Shown: positions 1 to 10,428 of the stretch, one piece after another
Layout of the letters: the number at the start of each line of letters is the position of its first letter
Numbering within the stretch: the first letter of the stretch is position 1
NCBI GenBank assembly: GCA_030549495.1
Contig: JAUIRK010000678.1
Location: 47,178 to 111,177 of the forward strand
DNA from: Nectonema munidae
Taxonomy: Eukaryota > Nematomorpha > Nectonematoida > Nectonematidae
Reading direction: 5' to 3'
Length of the DNA stretch: 64,000 nt
Position numbers and translations under genes: made by a program
The notes under the pieces: model-generated
The model's database searches: none
What the model saw: only the letters and a program-made list of their open reading frames with translations
What the model was told of the DNA's origin: nothing

Positions 1-194
1 GGAAACAAAATAAACTAATAAAGCAATTTTCACTATTTTAAAATGGGTCCGTCTGTTCTCAGAATAATTTCAAAATAATAGGAGACATAAAGAATTAGAG
101 TTTATTTAATATTTTAAAGTTTTTATAAGCAGCAAAAGCCAACATTTAAGTAACTATATAAGTAGCCCTTATAATTAAAAAATTATTTAAACTA
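1..194. other. AT-rich non-coding sequence
   Basis: I see no gene, RNA or terminal repeat here. It is AT-rich sequence with stops in all frames. Confidence 0.5.
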
Positions 195-520
195 ACGGTC
201 GACAGACATTTCGCCCCATAGACAATTTGCCCCCTGGACAAATTGTATCATAGCCTATTTGTTTCATTCATCTTTGCTTATATGTGTAAAATAATTAAAA
301 AATTTTATATTCTTGCTTATTTTATCTCTATTAAATTATTTTAAATTAATAATTTTATCTTTTAATTTTTTAGAATTGTCCATAAGACAAAATGCCTTAT
401 GAAAATAACTGGGCGAATTGTCCATGAAACAAAATGTCTTATGAAAATAATCGGACGAATTGTCCATGGGACGAACTGTCTTATGAAAATAATGGGGCGA
501 AATGTCCGAGGACCAAATTA
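195..520. repeat. 42-bp tandem repeat with a degenerate leader
   Basis: The motif GAATTGTCC recurs at 373, 415 and 457, with a diverged start at 499, giving an exact 42-bp period and a little over three units. Each unit holds a variant of 'aaaatgtcttatgaaaataa'. Sequence at 195-245 carries related words (gacaaattgt, acatttcgcc). Because 42 is a multiple of three, the minus strand shows a 62-codon open frame with a 14-residue repeat (YFHKx...MDNS). I read that frame as a by-product of the repeat and not as a gene. Similar GGACAAATTGTCC-type repeats occur in invertebrate genomes, but I cannot assign a family. Confidence 0.8.
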
Positions 521-996
521 ACATAAATCAAAGTATACGAGAAAAGAAAATCATGGCGTTTTTTTTTAATATTTCTGTCTACAAATAAAATTCTGACAGC
601 TGTCACAAATAGATTAAGTATATTTTTAACAACTTAAACATTTTATTTTGATATTATATTTTTACTATTATAATCAACAAATTTTCTTTAAAAAAGTGAT
701 TTGATTATGTACAGTGTTACTTATAAAATTTAACAATCGAACATTATAAAAAATATCTCTGCTCAAATATTAAGCAAATAGAGTATTCTTGCTTTTAAGC
801 CGAATAGCTAGTCAAAATAATAAAAAAAATAAATTAAAGTTTTCAAATGATACAAAATGTAACAAAGGTAGTGATAAAGATTAAATGACCTTTTTTGAAA
901 AAAAATCTTAGCGCGAGTCTTACAATATTTATTGATATAAAATTGCAACGATTGAAAACTATTTTAATTTAACTCTAAATGCAAATTAGATAGAAG
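521..996. other. non-coding, nothing recognised
   Basis: AT-rich sequence with no supported gene or repeat. The last eight bases (989-996, gatagaag) are the left target duplication of the next element. Confidence 0.5.
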
Positions 997-1197
997 CAGT
1001 GGTGTAACCAGAAAAAAAGTTGATAGGCGGAGGGCACAATTTAAAAACAAAAAACGTGAGCAACATTTTATATAATTTCTTGATCCTTTCATTGTAGAAA
1101 TTTTCACAAACTGATATTACATAAGATGCATGGCGGCACCATGCGGTACATAGGAGAGTGGGCACGGCCCCTCATGCCCAGCCTAGCTACGTCACTG
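997..1197. mobile_element. hAT-type MITE, 201 bp
   Basis: The left end cagtggtgtaaccag and the right end ctagctacgtcactg form terminal inverted repeats (CAGTGRYGTARCYAG). The flanking octamers are gatagaag on the left and gagagaag on the right, matching at 7 of 8 positions, as expected for the 8-bp target duplications of hAT transposons. There is no open frame of note inside, so it is non-autonomous. The CAGTGGCGTAGCTAG type of terminus is common in invertebrate hAT MITEs. Confidence 0.7.
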
Positions 1198-1345
1198 GAG
1201 AGAAGAGAGCTGAATGAGATAGGAGAGCTTAATAAGAGAAGAGAGCTTGAATGAAAGAAGAGAGCTTGAGTGAATGAATGAGTTTTAGCAGAGAAAGCGG
1301 AAGAGAAAAACAGAGGAGACAGAAAGAGAAATAGAATCATTGTGA
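1198..1345. repeat. GA-rich imperfect tandem repeat
   Basis: Three imperfect copies of a unit like agaagagagcttgaatga are followed by an A/G-rich tract. The serine/leucine-rich 78-codon frame on the minus strand (1104-1340) comes from this composition and is not a gene. The stretch from here to about 1580 shows nothing else. Confidence 0.6.
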
Positions 1346-1582
1346 CAGAAGATGAGAAAATCTAGTGGATCATCAACATGTGTTTGATCTGTGACCTGTG
1401 TGCATATTGAAGCAATGGATTATTATTATATAGCTCTCACATATCGTCTGTAAAATATGTTTGATAAGAATTTAAGAGCAGCTTTGCATGATGTTTGATT
1501 GATTCGAAAGTCTGCATTTCTTCTATGCGATCATACATGTTTTATAAACAAGCAGCAACACTTACTTATAGAAAATTATTGG

Positions 1583-1703
1583 GTGGGCGAAGGTCATTTT
1601 CGTCCCCCCCCCCCCCCTCTGAAAACACATTGGGCCCACAAAATGTGGTTGAAAACACATTTTCCCCCCCCCCCCCCTCGCCCCTCCCGGATGTGCGTCC
1701 CTG
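1583..1703. mobile_element. fragment of a hAT-like MITE with poly-C tracts
   Basis: The right end, read on the minus strand, is cagggacgcacatccggg. It matches the termini of the copies at 18621-18923 and 59201-59454. Two runs of about 14 C lie inside, flanked by similar words (gaaaacacattgggcc, gaaaacacatttt). I cannot find the left terminal repeat, so this copy looks truncated or rearranged. The short open frames across it are produced by the C runs. Confidence 0.5.
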
Positions 1704-2513
1704 GCTATAATATAAGTAATGTATTCTGAAAGCCAATAAAAAATGCTTTAATTTGGTATATTGCATAATTCATTTTGTTGAGAAATGCAAAAGTTATAAG
1801 CGTTTTAATATTTGACTAAAATTTAAGCTAGGAACAATATTAATAAACTAAGCGTACACTAGCCCGATAAAATAAACCACACACGCGTGATAAAGATGTG
1901 ATGGAGCGTATGCGAGATAAGAATTCACTGCGCTCACAAACGCGTAATGCAACATGTGTTAATCTTTCTTCGCATAGTTATGCGCTAAAATCAATAACAA
2001 GCGTGATAGAAGTGGAATGTTATTTATTTTTCGCACACTGCCGGCTAAATATAACGAATGCCCTTCGTTAAAAATCAGAAAAGTGTATCTAAACTAAATA
2101 AAAATTGTTTTGAAATAAAAGTAAGCTACGATTATCGAACCAAACTCGTACATTCGATCGACATTTTTCACCTCAAAAATAATTTATTAAATATTGAAAA
2201 AATAGTATATAAACTCATCACGTTAATTATTATTGGTATTTTTGGAACTAGATAAAACTTTACTGACCTCACATAAAAGCAGATTTTGGAAAAAGAAAAA
2301 AATATTTTTTTGTAAAACCTAGCCTATGTTGCCCACAAGCAGTATAGCTTTCCAATGGCACCATTTTCAATCAAATTTTTTTTTAAAATATTCACATTTT
2401 GCTTGTCAATTAAAGTGGTCCCTTTTTTTACTAAAATTTAGACCAAATTTTTCAAAGTAAAGTCCAGTTATCAAAAAAAAATTAAAACTTTTGCAAAAAT
2501 AAATTATTCTAGC
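1704..2513. other. non-coding, nothing recognised
   Basis: AT-rich. A short, slightly GC-richer patch with several CG dinucleotides lies at 1870-2060, but I can assign no gene or repeat family. Confidence 0.45.
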
Positions 2514-2712
2514 TTAGAAGAAGAAGAAGAAGAAATTTATTAACATAAAATAATAGAAAAAAAATTTTTTTTTTTTAAAAATAATTTTTTTTAAAAAAAA
2601 AAAATTTTTTTTAAAATAAATATATTTTTTTTTTTTTTTTTTTGGGGGGGGGTAGGGGTTGGGGGGGAAAGAAAAAAAGGGGGGGGGGGGGTAAAAATTA
2701 TTTAACAAAAAA
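2514..2712. repeat. homopolymer / low-complexity tract
   Basis: A GAA microsatellite (2517-2533) runs into blocks of pure A, T and G, including G runs of 10 or more at 2644-2691. Alternating long homopolymers of this kind are unusual in an AT-rich genome and may reflect poor consensus quality. The minus-strand frame here (F/K/P only) is not a gene. Confidence 0.7.
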
Positions 2713-3847
2713 ATATTCTAGCTTATGTAGCAAACGATAAGCTTTCAAATGATATATAGATATATATATATATATCATTAAAAAAAATTATTGAAAAACA
2801 GTTAAATTTTTTCTGCAAATCAAATAAGTAAAAATTTCCAAAAAATTGTCATATTATTAGTAGTAGCATTATTATTATATATTACATAAACATTTCAACC
2901 AATCATATAGTTTTAATGAAATTTCAAAGTTAATTGTTTTGAACTCTTATGTAGAATTTTTGGAATGGTGTTTTCAATATGTATGCAAAATATTTTTTGA
3001 AAATTTTTATTTTAAGTAAGTTTTTTTAGCATTCTACGATTTATAATCTCCCCGGAGGTCTTGCCAGACCTCTGATAAAATTTTTCAGTTTTTTTCTCTT
3101 TGTGAACCCTTTTCCTTTGCAATAATTTTTTTTCTCTCTCTCTCCTTTCTCCAGATCACAGAATACAGCATTCCCCTATCCTATGCTTTTATTCTTCTCT
3201 ATTAGCCGAATTCGAATCAAATATTATTAAATAACTTGTTCAGCTTAATTCTTTGAAATCTATTTTCCTGTCTACCATATTTAGATATTAATATTTAAAT
3301 TATTATATTTTAAATAATTTTTATATTAAAATCGATATATCAATGTTTTTCCAATTTTTAAAATTTTCTACGCATAATTGAAATAATTAATTGCCTTAAT
3401 AAAAATCCTTTCAATGACAAAATTCACTTTCACTGATCCGACTCACCTATGCTGATTTACAGGCTACTGCATATCGCTTGGCAAATTAGAAAAGTAGTTA
3501 TTTTTCTATTCAATAAATTTTTTTTAGAAATCTGCCTCGATTTTTACTAAAATAAAAAAGGCTCTGATAAATGCTTTCAAAACGAATTTCTCTTTATCTT
3601 TGGATATTGTCTGATTATTCTGATCATTAACTTATTACCAAATTCATTAATATTTTGTTATTACCATTATTATTTCAAAAAACGAATGTTTCTTTTTTGA
3701 GTTATAAAACTAGCTTAAAAATTTTATCCTCAAACTATTACCAAAAATGCAGAACGTGTTATTGAAGTTATGATTTAGAATGTGAAATTTTTTGTATCAT
3801 CAGAGAGAAAAAACTTTATTAAAAATTAATTTAAATTAAAAATATAT
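2713..3847. other. non-coding AT-rich sequence
   Basis: Contains a short TA repeat (about 2756-2776) and a CT-rich tract (3130-3155). Nothing else is recognised. Confidence 0.45.
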
Positions 3848-5010
3848 ATGCAAACATCTTATGGAAGATCAAAAAGCTTATTTGTCATTTTTGTATCAGC
3901 AATGCTCAAGGCTCAATTTATTATTTTCAAATTTAAGGAGTATAATTTTTTACAAATATTTAAAGTAACAATGTATAAAGCTTTGGTTCAGTCATTGCTC
4001 TATTTTTATACCATAAACTGGGGCAATGATAATATAGAGAGTCTTTTAGTTACTCAAAAAGGAATTATAAGATCTGTTTTTAATCTAAGGTAGAATAGTC
4101 ATACAAAAGTGCTATAATTCTGAACTTGAACAAATAAAAAAAAAATAAAAAACTTTTTAAGAAATATATATCAATTAGAACTACCAGTAACTTTGATACC
4201 TACAAACAAGTTAGAAATGTCTATAATATAACAATTAGATATTACAAAAATCTATACTATAATACATTGCTTGAGAAATATCACACTAATGTTAAAAAAA
4301 ACCTGGAATATTATTAATGAAATACATGGTAGAAAGAGTAAAAAATGGCATATGTCCTATTAATACTAATGATTTTTCTGAGTATTTAGCATTAAACCAC
4401 AATAAGCCCAACAAGATTACTCCATATAATCAATTAATTATATCCCAAGCTAACACTTTCTATTTTGAAACAATTAAGACAAAGGATATTCGGATTTCCT
4501 GTAATGAGCTCAAAACAAGTAATTATGCTATCACTTTATTTTAGATAGTTTACTTCACCTATTCAATAAGATATATGAAGATGAAACGTATCCTTATAAT
4601 TTTAAATCGGCTTGTATTATTCCTGTTTTTAAAAAAGGTGTCAAAACTAAACCAGGTAACTATAGACCAATCTCCATACTACTTTTTTTAAGCAAACTTA
4701 TTGAAAAGATTATTCATTGGAAAATGAGTGCTTTCAACTCGAAATATTATGCTATATGAAAACCAATTTGGATTTACGCCAAACAAATCTACCCAAGATG
4801 CTATTGCCACTGTTTTAACAAACATTCAAATTGCTCGTTCTAATAAATTGCAAGTTTGTTCTATCTTTATAGACTTCAGTAAAGCCTTTGATAAAATCAA
4901 CCATGAGCTACTCCTTTTAAAACTTAATAAATTTGGTTTTCGATGAAAATTTTTGAAATTATTAAAAAGTTACCTGTCCAAGAGAAACTACTACAGAGGA
5001 AAAGAAGAAA
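3848..5010 (+). mobile_element. decayed non-LTR retrotransposon (LINE) fragments
   Basis: Several frames with stops and frameshifts match LINE ORF2 parts. 3848-4093 resembles the C-terminal region after the reverse transcriptase (KALVQSLLYFYTINWG). About 4230-4320 resembles the endonuclease-RT linker (KKTWNIINEIHG). About 4600-4946 is the start of the RT domain, with IIPVFKKG, GNYRPISIL, NQFGFTPNKSTQDAI and the catalytic-D motif IDFSKAFDKINH. The C-terminal piece precedes the linker and RT pieces, so this is either two fragments or a rearranged copy. It breaks off before the YADD motif near 5010. Style is jockey/CR1-like. Confidence 0.75.
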
Positions 5011-5464
5011 ATTTTCATTGATAAAACAAAACAGTTAATAGAAATAATTACAAGAAAATATAAACAAATTTTAAAAGTCAAAGGGACACTTATAGCAGTC
5101 TATCGAAATGGCTAATCTCCATATGGTATAACAAATTTTACCAGAACTTGTAATTTCTAAATTCCTTCATGATTTATGGACAGGCAAAAGGAACATGAAG
5201 GATTAATATACATGACACATAGGTAACCAATAAACTGTATTATAAATAATATGTTAATATATATGAGCTATGACTAATAATAAACAGAGAAAAGCATATA
5301 TAACAAATAAGTGTGTATAAACTTTTGGGATACTTTATATAAACTCAAATATATACATATATATATATAAGGCCATGAGAGTAAAATATAAAAATTAACT
5401 AAGAATAGTATGATAAAGTTAATTTTATAGATTTTTTAAAGTTTTTACAATTTGAACAATTTAA
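5011..5464. other. AT-rich non-coding, possibly LINE untranslated sequence
   Basis: No coding signal. It lies just beyond the 3' end of the minus-strand LINE at 5465-7842 and could include its 3' UTR. A TA repeat lies at 5351-5370. Confidence 0.35.
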
Positions 5465-7842
5465 CTATTTGAAGTGCCTGTTAACTAAATTTAAAGTGCA
5501 TAAAAGTACGGAGCGAAAATTTGAGGAACATTCAAAACTAGGTATATGTAGCTTATATTTCTGCCGAGTAGAATGAGAATGTATAACAGAGTTATTCTTG
5601 ACGAGATAATTGAAAGAACCAAGTTTGATACGATTTTTATAATAAAACATAAAAATTGCATAATGGTTAACTTTATACAGGTTAAAGTTGATAGCACCTT
5701 TCTTTACTCTGCTCAACTTACAAAATTTTGAGTCTTTTCAAAGTGGTCGTAGATTTTATTCCCCATATTAAGTTGCAATATTTAATGTGAGGATATGCAA
5801 ACGAATAGTAAAGTATTTTTCTTGTGTTTAATGGTAAGTAGGTTTTAATTTTCTTAAAACATCCCAAAAGACGTGATACTTTTATAATAACATTTTGTAT
5901 GTGTGATTTCCAGGAGAGATTTTCGGATAGAGTTATTCCTAGATAATTTATATTTGAAGTTCTTTCCAATTTTTTATTATCAAATGTAAAGTCTGCATTA
6001 AAAATTTATACCTTTTAGAGAATACCATGTATTTCGATTTATCCATATTAAGCTTCATTTTGTTTTCAGAACACACTCGTCCATAGATTTCAAAGTTAGA
6101 TATATAGAGTTGCAGTTACTTTTTGTATTTGTATTGAACACCAAAGTCACATCATCAGCATACAACAAAATTTCAGCAGTATAAGGAATGCAATTCGTAA
6201 TGTCATTAATGAATATAAGGAATAACAAGGGTGGGAGAATGGAACCCTGTGGAACCCCACTTTGAGTCAGATAATAGTCAGAGCATTCATTCGAGTAGGA
6301 TATATAATTTTTCCTATGATGAAGAAAGCTTTTAATCAACTTAAATGTAGGACCTCTTATTCCAATTTTGTATAATTTAAAAAGAAGAATTTTATGATCA
6401 ACATTATCAAAAGCCTTGGAAAAATCAAGGAAAAAGCAAACTGTTATATTCGATTTGGTACAAGACTTGGTTATCAATGATGACAATTTAGTTATCGCAT
6501 CCTGTGTTGACCTATTGGGTAAGAACCCATATTGTTTCTCAGAAAAAAAAATCTATTTTTAAAAGACAATCAAGTAATTTGGTATGAATAAATTTTCAAT
6601 GATTTTTGAAAAATTAGAAAGAATTAAAATAGGGCTATAAGAAGCATAATAATCGTAGGGTTTGTTAGCCTTCAATACAGGTAATATTTTCGCTACTTTT
6701 AATTTTTCTCGAAAAATTGAATGCTTTATGCATAAGTTGAATAATTGAACTAATATATGATCAATAATAGCCAAGCTGAAAGTAATTAATTATAAACTAA
6801 AACCAAATTGACCTATTTATTTTTTATTTTTTAAGGAATTGATAGCAATGTATAAATCCTCTATTGTAACATCACTTAAATAAAAGGAAGATAAGGTTGT
6901 TTTTTGCAACATATCAACAAAAACACAAGGATCACTATTACTTTCTTGATTGGTATTGATTGTTTTTATAAAACTATTTACCTCAAGATTTGTGTTGATA
7001 TGTCTAGGTTTATTATTTTTAACTAATGTATTAAGAGTTTGCCATATTTTTTAGAATTTGTATTAGATAACTTTTTTATATAATAATTACATTTTTCTTT
7101 TTTTATTTTAGATTTATATAGCTTCAGTACAGACTTGTATTCTAGAATAACATGAAGATTTTAACTAGTTTTCCACACTTTGTATAATTTTATTTTTCTG
7201 TTATTCAGTATTTTCAATTCATCTGTGTACCAAGGCAAAAAAGATTTCTCTTTTAATTTTTGAAAAGGAAAAGCATTGTTAAAAGCCTTATCGAATATAT
7301 AGAGAAAAGTTTCAAATGCATGATTAGGATTTGTTTTTTCGAGAGATGACCAAATATCACCTGTCTCAAGTAAACTACCAAAATTATTGTAATTCATGGA
7401 GGAAAAATTCCTAATGTATTTTGTTCTTGAAACTGGATTACTAAGCTTTTCGCGAATTATAATAAGTCTCAACAAATGGTCACTAATATATGTTTCTATG
7501 TTATACGAATATGAATCATTTGCCTTGTTTGAAAAAATATTGTTGATTAAACTTGACTTCTTATCTGTAACCCTTGTAGGCTTAGAGATAAGTGGAAGAA
7601 AACCATTGGAAAATATTAAGGAAAAGAAATCAGATACTCTTATTTTGATCCAAATCAAAAAGATTAATATTGAAATCACCAGCAATAAAAAATTGGTTAT
7701 TAATAGAAGTGAAAAAATATTTTAAGGAAGATAGAAAATTTGAAATATTTCCATTTGGTGGTCTATAAAGAGCAAGAACAGAAACTCTATTTGTGTTCAC
7801 AATAAGGTCAAAAAATGAAAACCAGCAAGCGATGTTGTGCAT
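5465..7842 (-). mobile_element. 5'-truncated jockey/CR1-like LINE, inactive
   Basis: Read on the minus strand, ORF2 domains follow in the correct order. The end of the apurinic endonuclease comes first (LYRPP then FIAGDFNINLFD, 7630-7842), then its C-terminal part (SKPTRVTDKKSSLI, SDHLLRL, 7161-7685). The RT start follows (6559-6774), then an intact 143-codon RT core (6055-6486) with FLDFSKAFD, GVPQGSILPPLL and YADD. The post-RT region is YLGITLSENLSWKSHI (5718-5969), and the last part is 5465-5716. Pieces are joined across frameshifts and stops, for example near 7630, 6560 and 6490, so no full protein can be made. The N-terminal half of the endonuclease and any ORF1 are missing. The plus-strand 109-codon frame at 7396-7725 is a shadow of this element. 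Confidence 0.88.
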
Positions 7843-7859
7843 GTCACCCTTTTTACGTG

Positions 7860-8646
7860 AGCTAAGTTTTACTATGTTAAGATTAATGTAACTTATTCTT
7901 CAATTAAACCTCTGTGTAACGTGGTTTCGCAGGGCTCTGTTTTAGCTCCTTTTTTGTTCAATATATATGTTAATGATCTTTTTAATCTGCAAAATGATAA
8001 TTGTAAATTTTATATGTACGCTGACGATTGCATCATACTATATAAAACTCGTGATCTATATATGAATAACAGATTCATCAACCTATTCCTAAATCGATTT
8101 CATCAATGGTGTTGGTTGGTTGGTTGGTTTGAGATATCAAAACACTTTCAGCCGTAAGTCTATATGCTCGCATTATTCTTAAGATGGTTAATCACAGTTT
8201 TTGTGAATTTGTTTTTAGAGTTGGGAGCCTTGGGGATTGATACCCTGACCTTCAACTGTTAAGCTGAGAGGTACACCCTAACAACCATTGAGGCTCTCAT
8301 CAATGGTGAGAGCAAAACTTTGTGCTTCGCCTTCCCTAAAGATCTTGCCTTAAACAATTATTTACTTATGATACATAATTATGTTTCTATATTTGTATAG
8401 TATAACTTTTTAACGCATTTGTTAATTTTATTCATATAATCCTCATGGATTTTTTTGAATCAATCTTCCTCTCTACACACGATCTATTACACATTTTCTT
8501 ATTTTTAACTTTACTATTTCAGCATATTGAGATTAGAAGTTCTTACAATAGGGAGGATGAAGGATTTTTCCTCATACGAACATATAAACTTAAGTTTAGT
8601 TCGTATCTTTTTGTTTTGAACTAAAAAAATCTTATCTTATCTTAAA
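7860..8646 (+). mobile_element. LINE reverse-transcriptase fragment, split by a SINE
   Basis: From about 7864 the frame reads into the RT palm motifs VVSQGSVLAPFLFN and MYADD (7921-8111), then is cut by the SINE at 8112-8296. After the SINE, recognisable protein soon fades. The 3' part ends near 8646 with a hairpin (tacgaac...gttcgta, about 8576-8610) and a tail of repeated tctta units, which looks like a LINE 3' terminus. It abuts the 5' end of the opposite-strand LINE head to head. Confidence 0.65.
8112..8296 (-). mobile_element. tRNA-derived SINE, copy 1
   Basis: On the minus strand it begins with a tRNA-like head: GAGCCTCAATGG, then an A-box-like region, a TCAGC/GTTGA stem around TTAACA, and a B-box-like sequence that is mutated here by an extra base. 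The head is followed by a non-tRNA body and a tail of CCAA repeats. It is flanked by an exact 12-bp duplication, tcatcaatggtg, at 8100-8111 and 8297-8308, which proves insertion into the LINE reading frame. SINEs are copied by LINE machinery and transcribed by RNA polymerase III. Confidence 0.85.
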
Positions 8647-9438
8647 AAAAGGAGAAATTTAGTGAATGTAGTTGTTTGAAAGTAAAGGTTTGGTTTTTCA
8701 TTATATGAAAGTTGTGTGTGCGCAACCATTAACGGCATGCTTATTTTAAATAGCCATATCTATTGTTATAACACACGCTTAACAATATCTTTAACACAAT
8801 GATTATTCTAAATTACAAATTAAAAGAGAAGCAATCTCTTATAAATATACTAAATTTTTTTAATGATAATTTAGTATTTTATGAATACAGTGTGATAGAA
8901 ATATATTTAGAATACAAGAAGAATGATAGAAGCCGATCGTAAACACAGGGGGCAACACAGAGGGGTATAAAAGCGAATTATAAAGATTTCCTCGTGTAAG
9001 ATTAAATTAAAATCCTGCAGTCTTTACTTACTTTACATAAAATTAATACATTTCTTATTTTATAGTAAATTATTTTATATTGTCTAAGTTCCCTTACTAT
9101 TTCAGTCGATTACAGTCAACATTATTCTTTTAGACCAATTTTACCAGCTTTTAAATTTTTCATGAGTGAAAAAAAAATTATTTAAATTAAATTTTTCTCA
9201 ATGATAAACATATAAAATAGTCATAGTTGCGCGTAAATTTCAAATAAATCGAGAATATTTCATTGAAAATTTGCCAATTAAATGAACAACGAAACACGAG
9301 TCAGCAAATCGTATATAAAGCACTGGATTTAGCCTATTTATATTTGTGGTTATATTTTATTCAATTATAAAAAACTTTTCAAATTTTTTTATATGTCTAT
9401 ACCTAATATTTCCAACATTTTAAAGATGTTGGGAAGGT
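8647..9438. other. non-coding, nothing recognised
   Basis: AT-rich intergenic sequence with stops in all frames and no terminal repeats seen. Confidence 0.45.
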
Positions 9439-9450
9439 ATATTTTTTGGT

Positions 9451-9613
9451 TTGTTGTTTTGAGATATCAAAGCAATTTCAGCCGTAAGGCTATATGCTAT
9501 CATTATGCTTAAGATGGTTAGAATTTGTTTTTAAGAGTTGGGAGCCTTGGGGATCGAACCCCTGATCTTCAAATGTTAAGCTGAGAGGTACACCCTAACA
9601 ACCATTGAGGCTC
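9451..9613 (-). mobile_element. tRNA-derived SINE, copy 2
   Basis: Same family as 8112-8296 and 49738-49917. The minus-strand head has an intact B-box GGTTCGATCCC. About 15 bases of the body (aatcacagtttttgt in the other copies) are deleted, and the CCAA tail is decayed. The flanks attttttggt (9441-9450) and atttctttttggt (9614-9626) look like a degraded target duplication, so this copy is probably older than the other two. Confidence 0.75.
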
Positions 9614-10428
9614 ATTTCTTTTTGGTAGGAATATTTCTAGAGATTGGTTTAAGTAATTTAAATGAGATTATATTTTTATTTATTTTTAGATTATTTATAT
9701 TTTCAACTAATGTTTTCTCAGCCATTCAAATATGAGATCTGTAGATTATCTGTGTGTAAGGTAAAGTGCCATCTTAAAGCTATTCATAATATTATTACAT
9801 TTTGAAGTTTCAAAAAAAAATTATTTCAAAGCAGTGGCGGTAAATAAGTCCACATCAAAAATTTGAAACTTTAAATTAAAAAAATAGAAAATATTATGGC
9901 AAATTTGAATAAAAATTACGAGTAAGTACTTGAGAAAAAGTGTGTGTCTGTAAATGGAGATGTTCTTGTAGGGATGTTAGTTAACTTTAGATTGTACATA
10001 GATTTTAAAAACAATGTGATGTTTGCTCTATACTATTTAATATTTTAATACCTTCATGTTTTATTTTTAAACTTGTTTGTTTTTAAGCAAGGCTGGCATA
10101 CAAAATGAAGACGGCTCTTATAAGCATTGTAGGTTTTGCAGTTCATAGTTTTGTATGATTTTACCCTGAAAAATCAATTAAGAATATGTTTTAATGCAAG
10201 TCTGACTTCCATTATGATTCCATCCTTATTTTGAATAAAGTTGATAACGCCGTTTTTTTAAAGTAGGAGAAGGAAAACAGCTAGGTAGCTAGTTTAAATG
10301 TTTTTCATTAAAAAAAAACATTTGTTTAATATATGAACTACCATACCCTATATTATATATCTGGAATGATACGAAATGTAGTCATTTTTTTTATAATCTT
10401 TTAAACTTTTTTTTAGTAAAGTCTTTTT
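9614..10428. other. intergenic sequence upstream of TXNL1
   Basis: AT-rich, with no gene or repeat family recognised. It must include the TXNL1 promoter and 5' UTR, but I see no convincing TATA or initiator element to mark. Confidence 0.4.

Noticed and set aside
1104-1340. Minus-strand 78-codon frame rich in Ser and Leu
   Set aside because: It is the complement of a GA-rich repeat next to a MITE and has no protein likeness.
7396-7725. Plus-strand 109-codon frame
   Set aside because: Antisense shadow of the LINE endonuclease/linker region on the minus strand.
8112-8296. A tRNA gene on the minus strand (also at 9451-9613 and 49738-49917)
   Set aside because: The pol III head has a six-base anticodon loop, several copies, a shared non-tRNA body, a CCAA tail and target duplications. 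It is a SINE.
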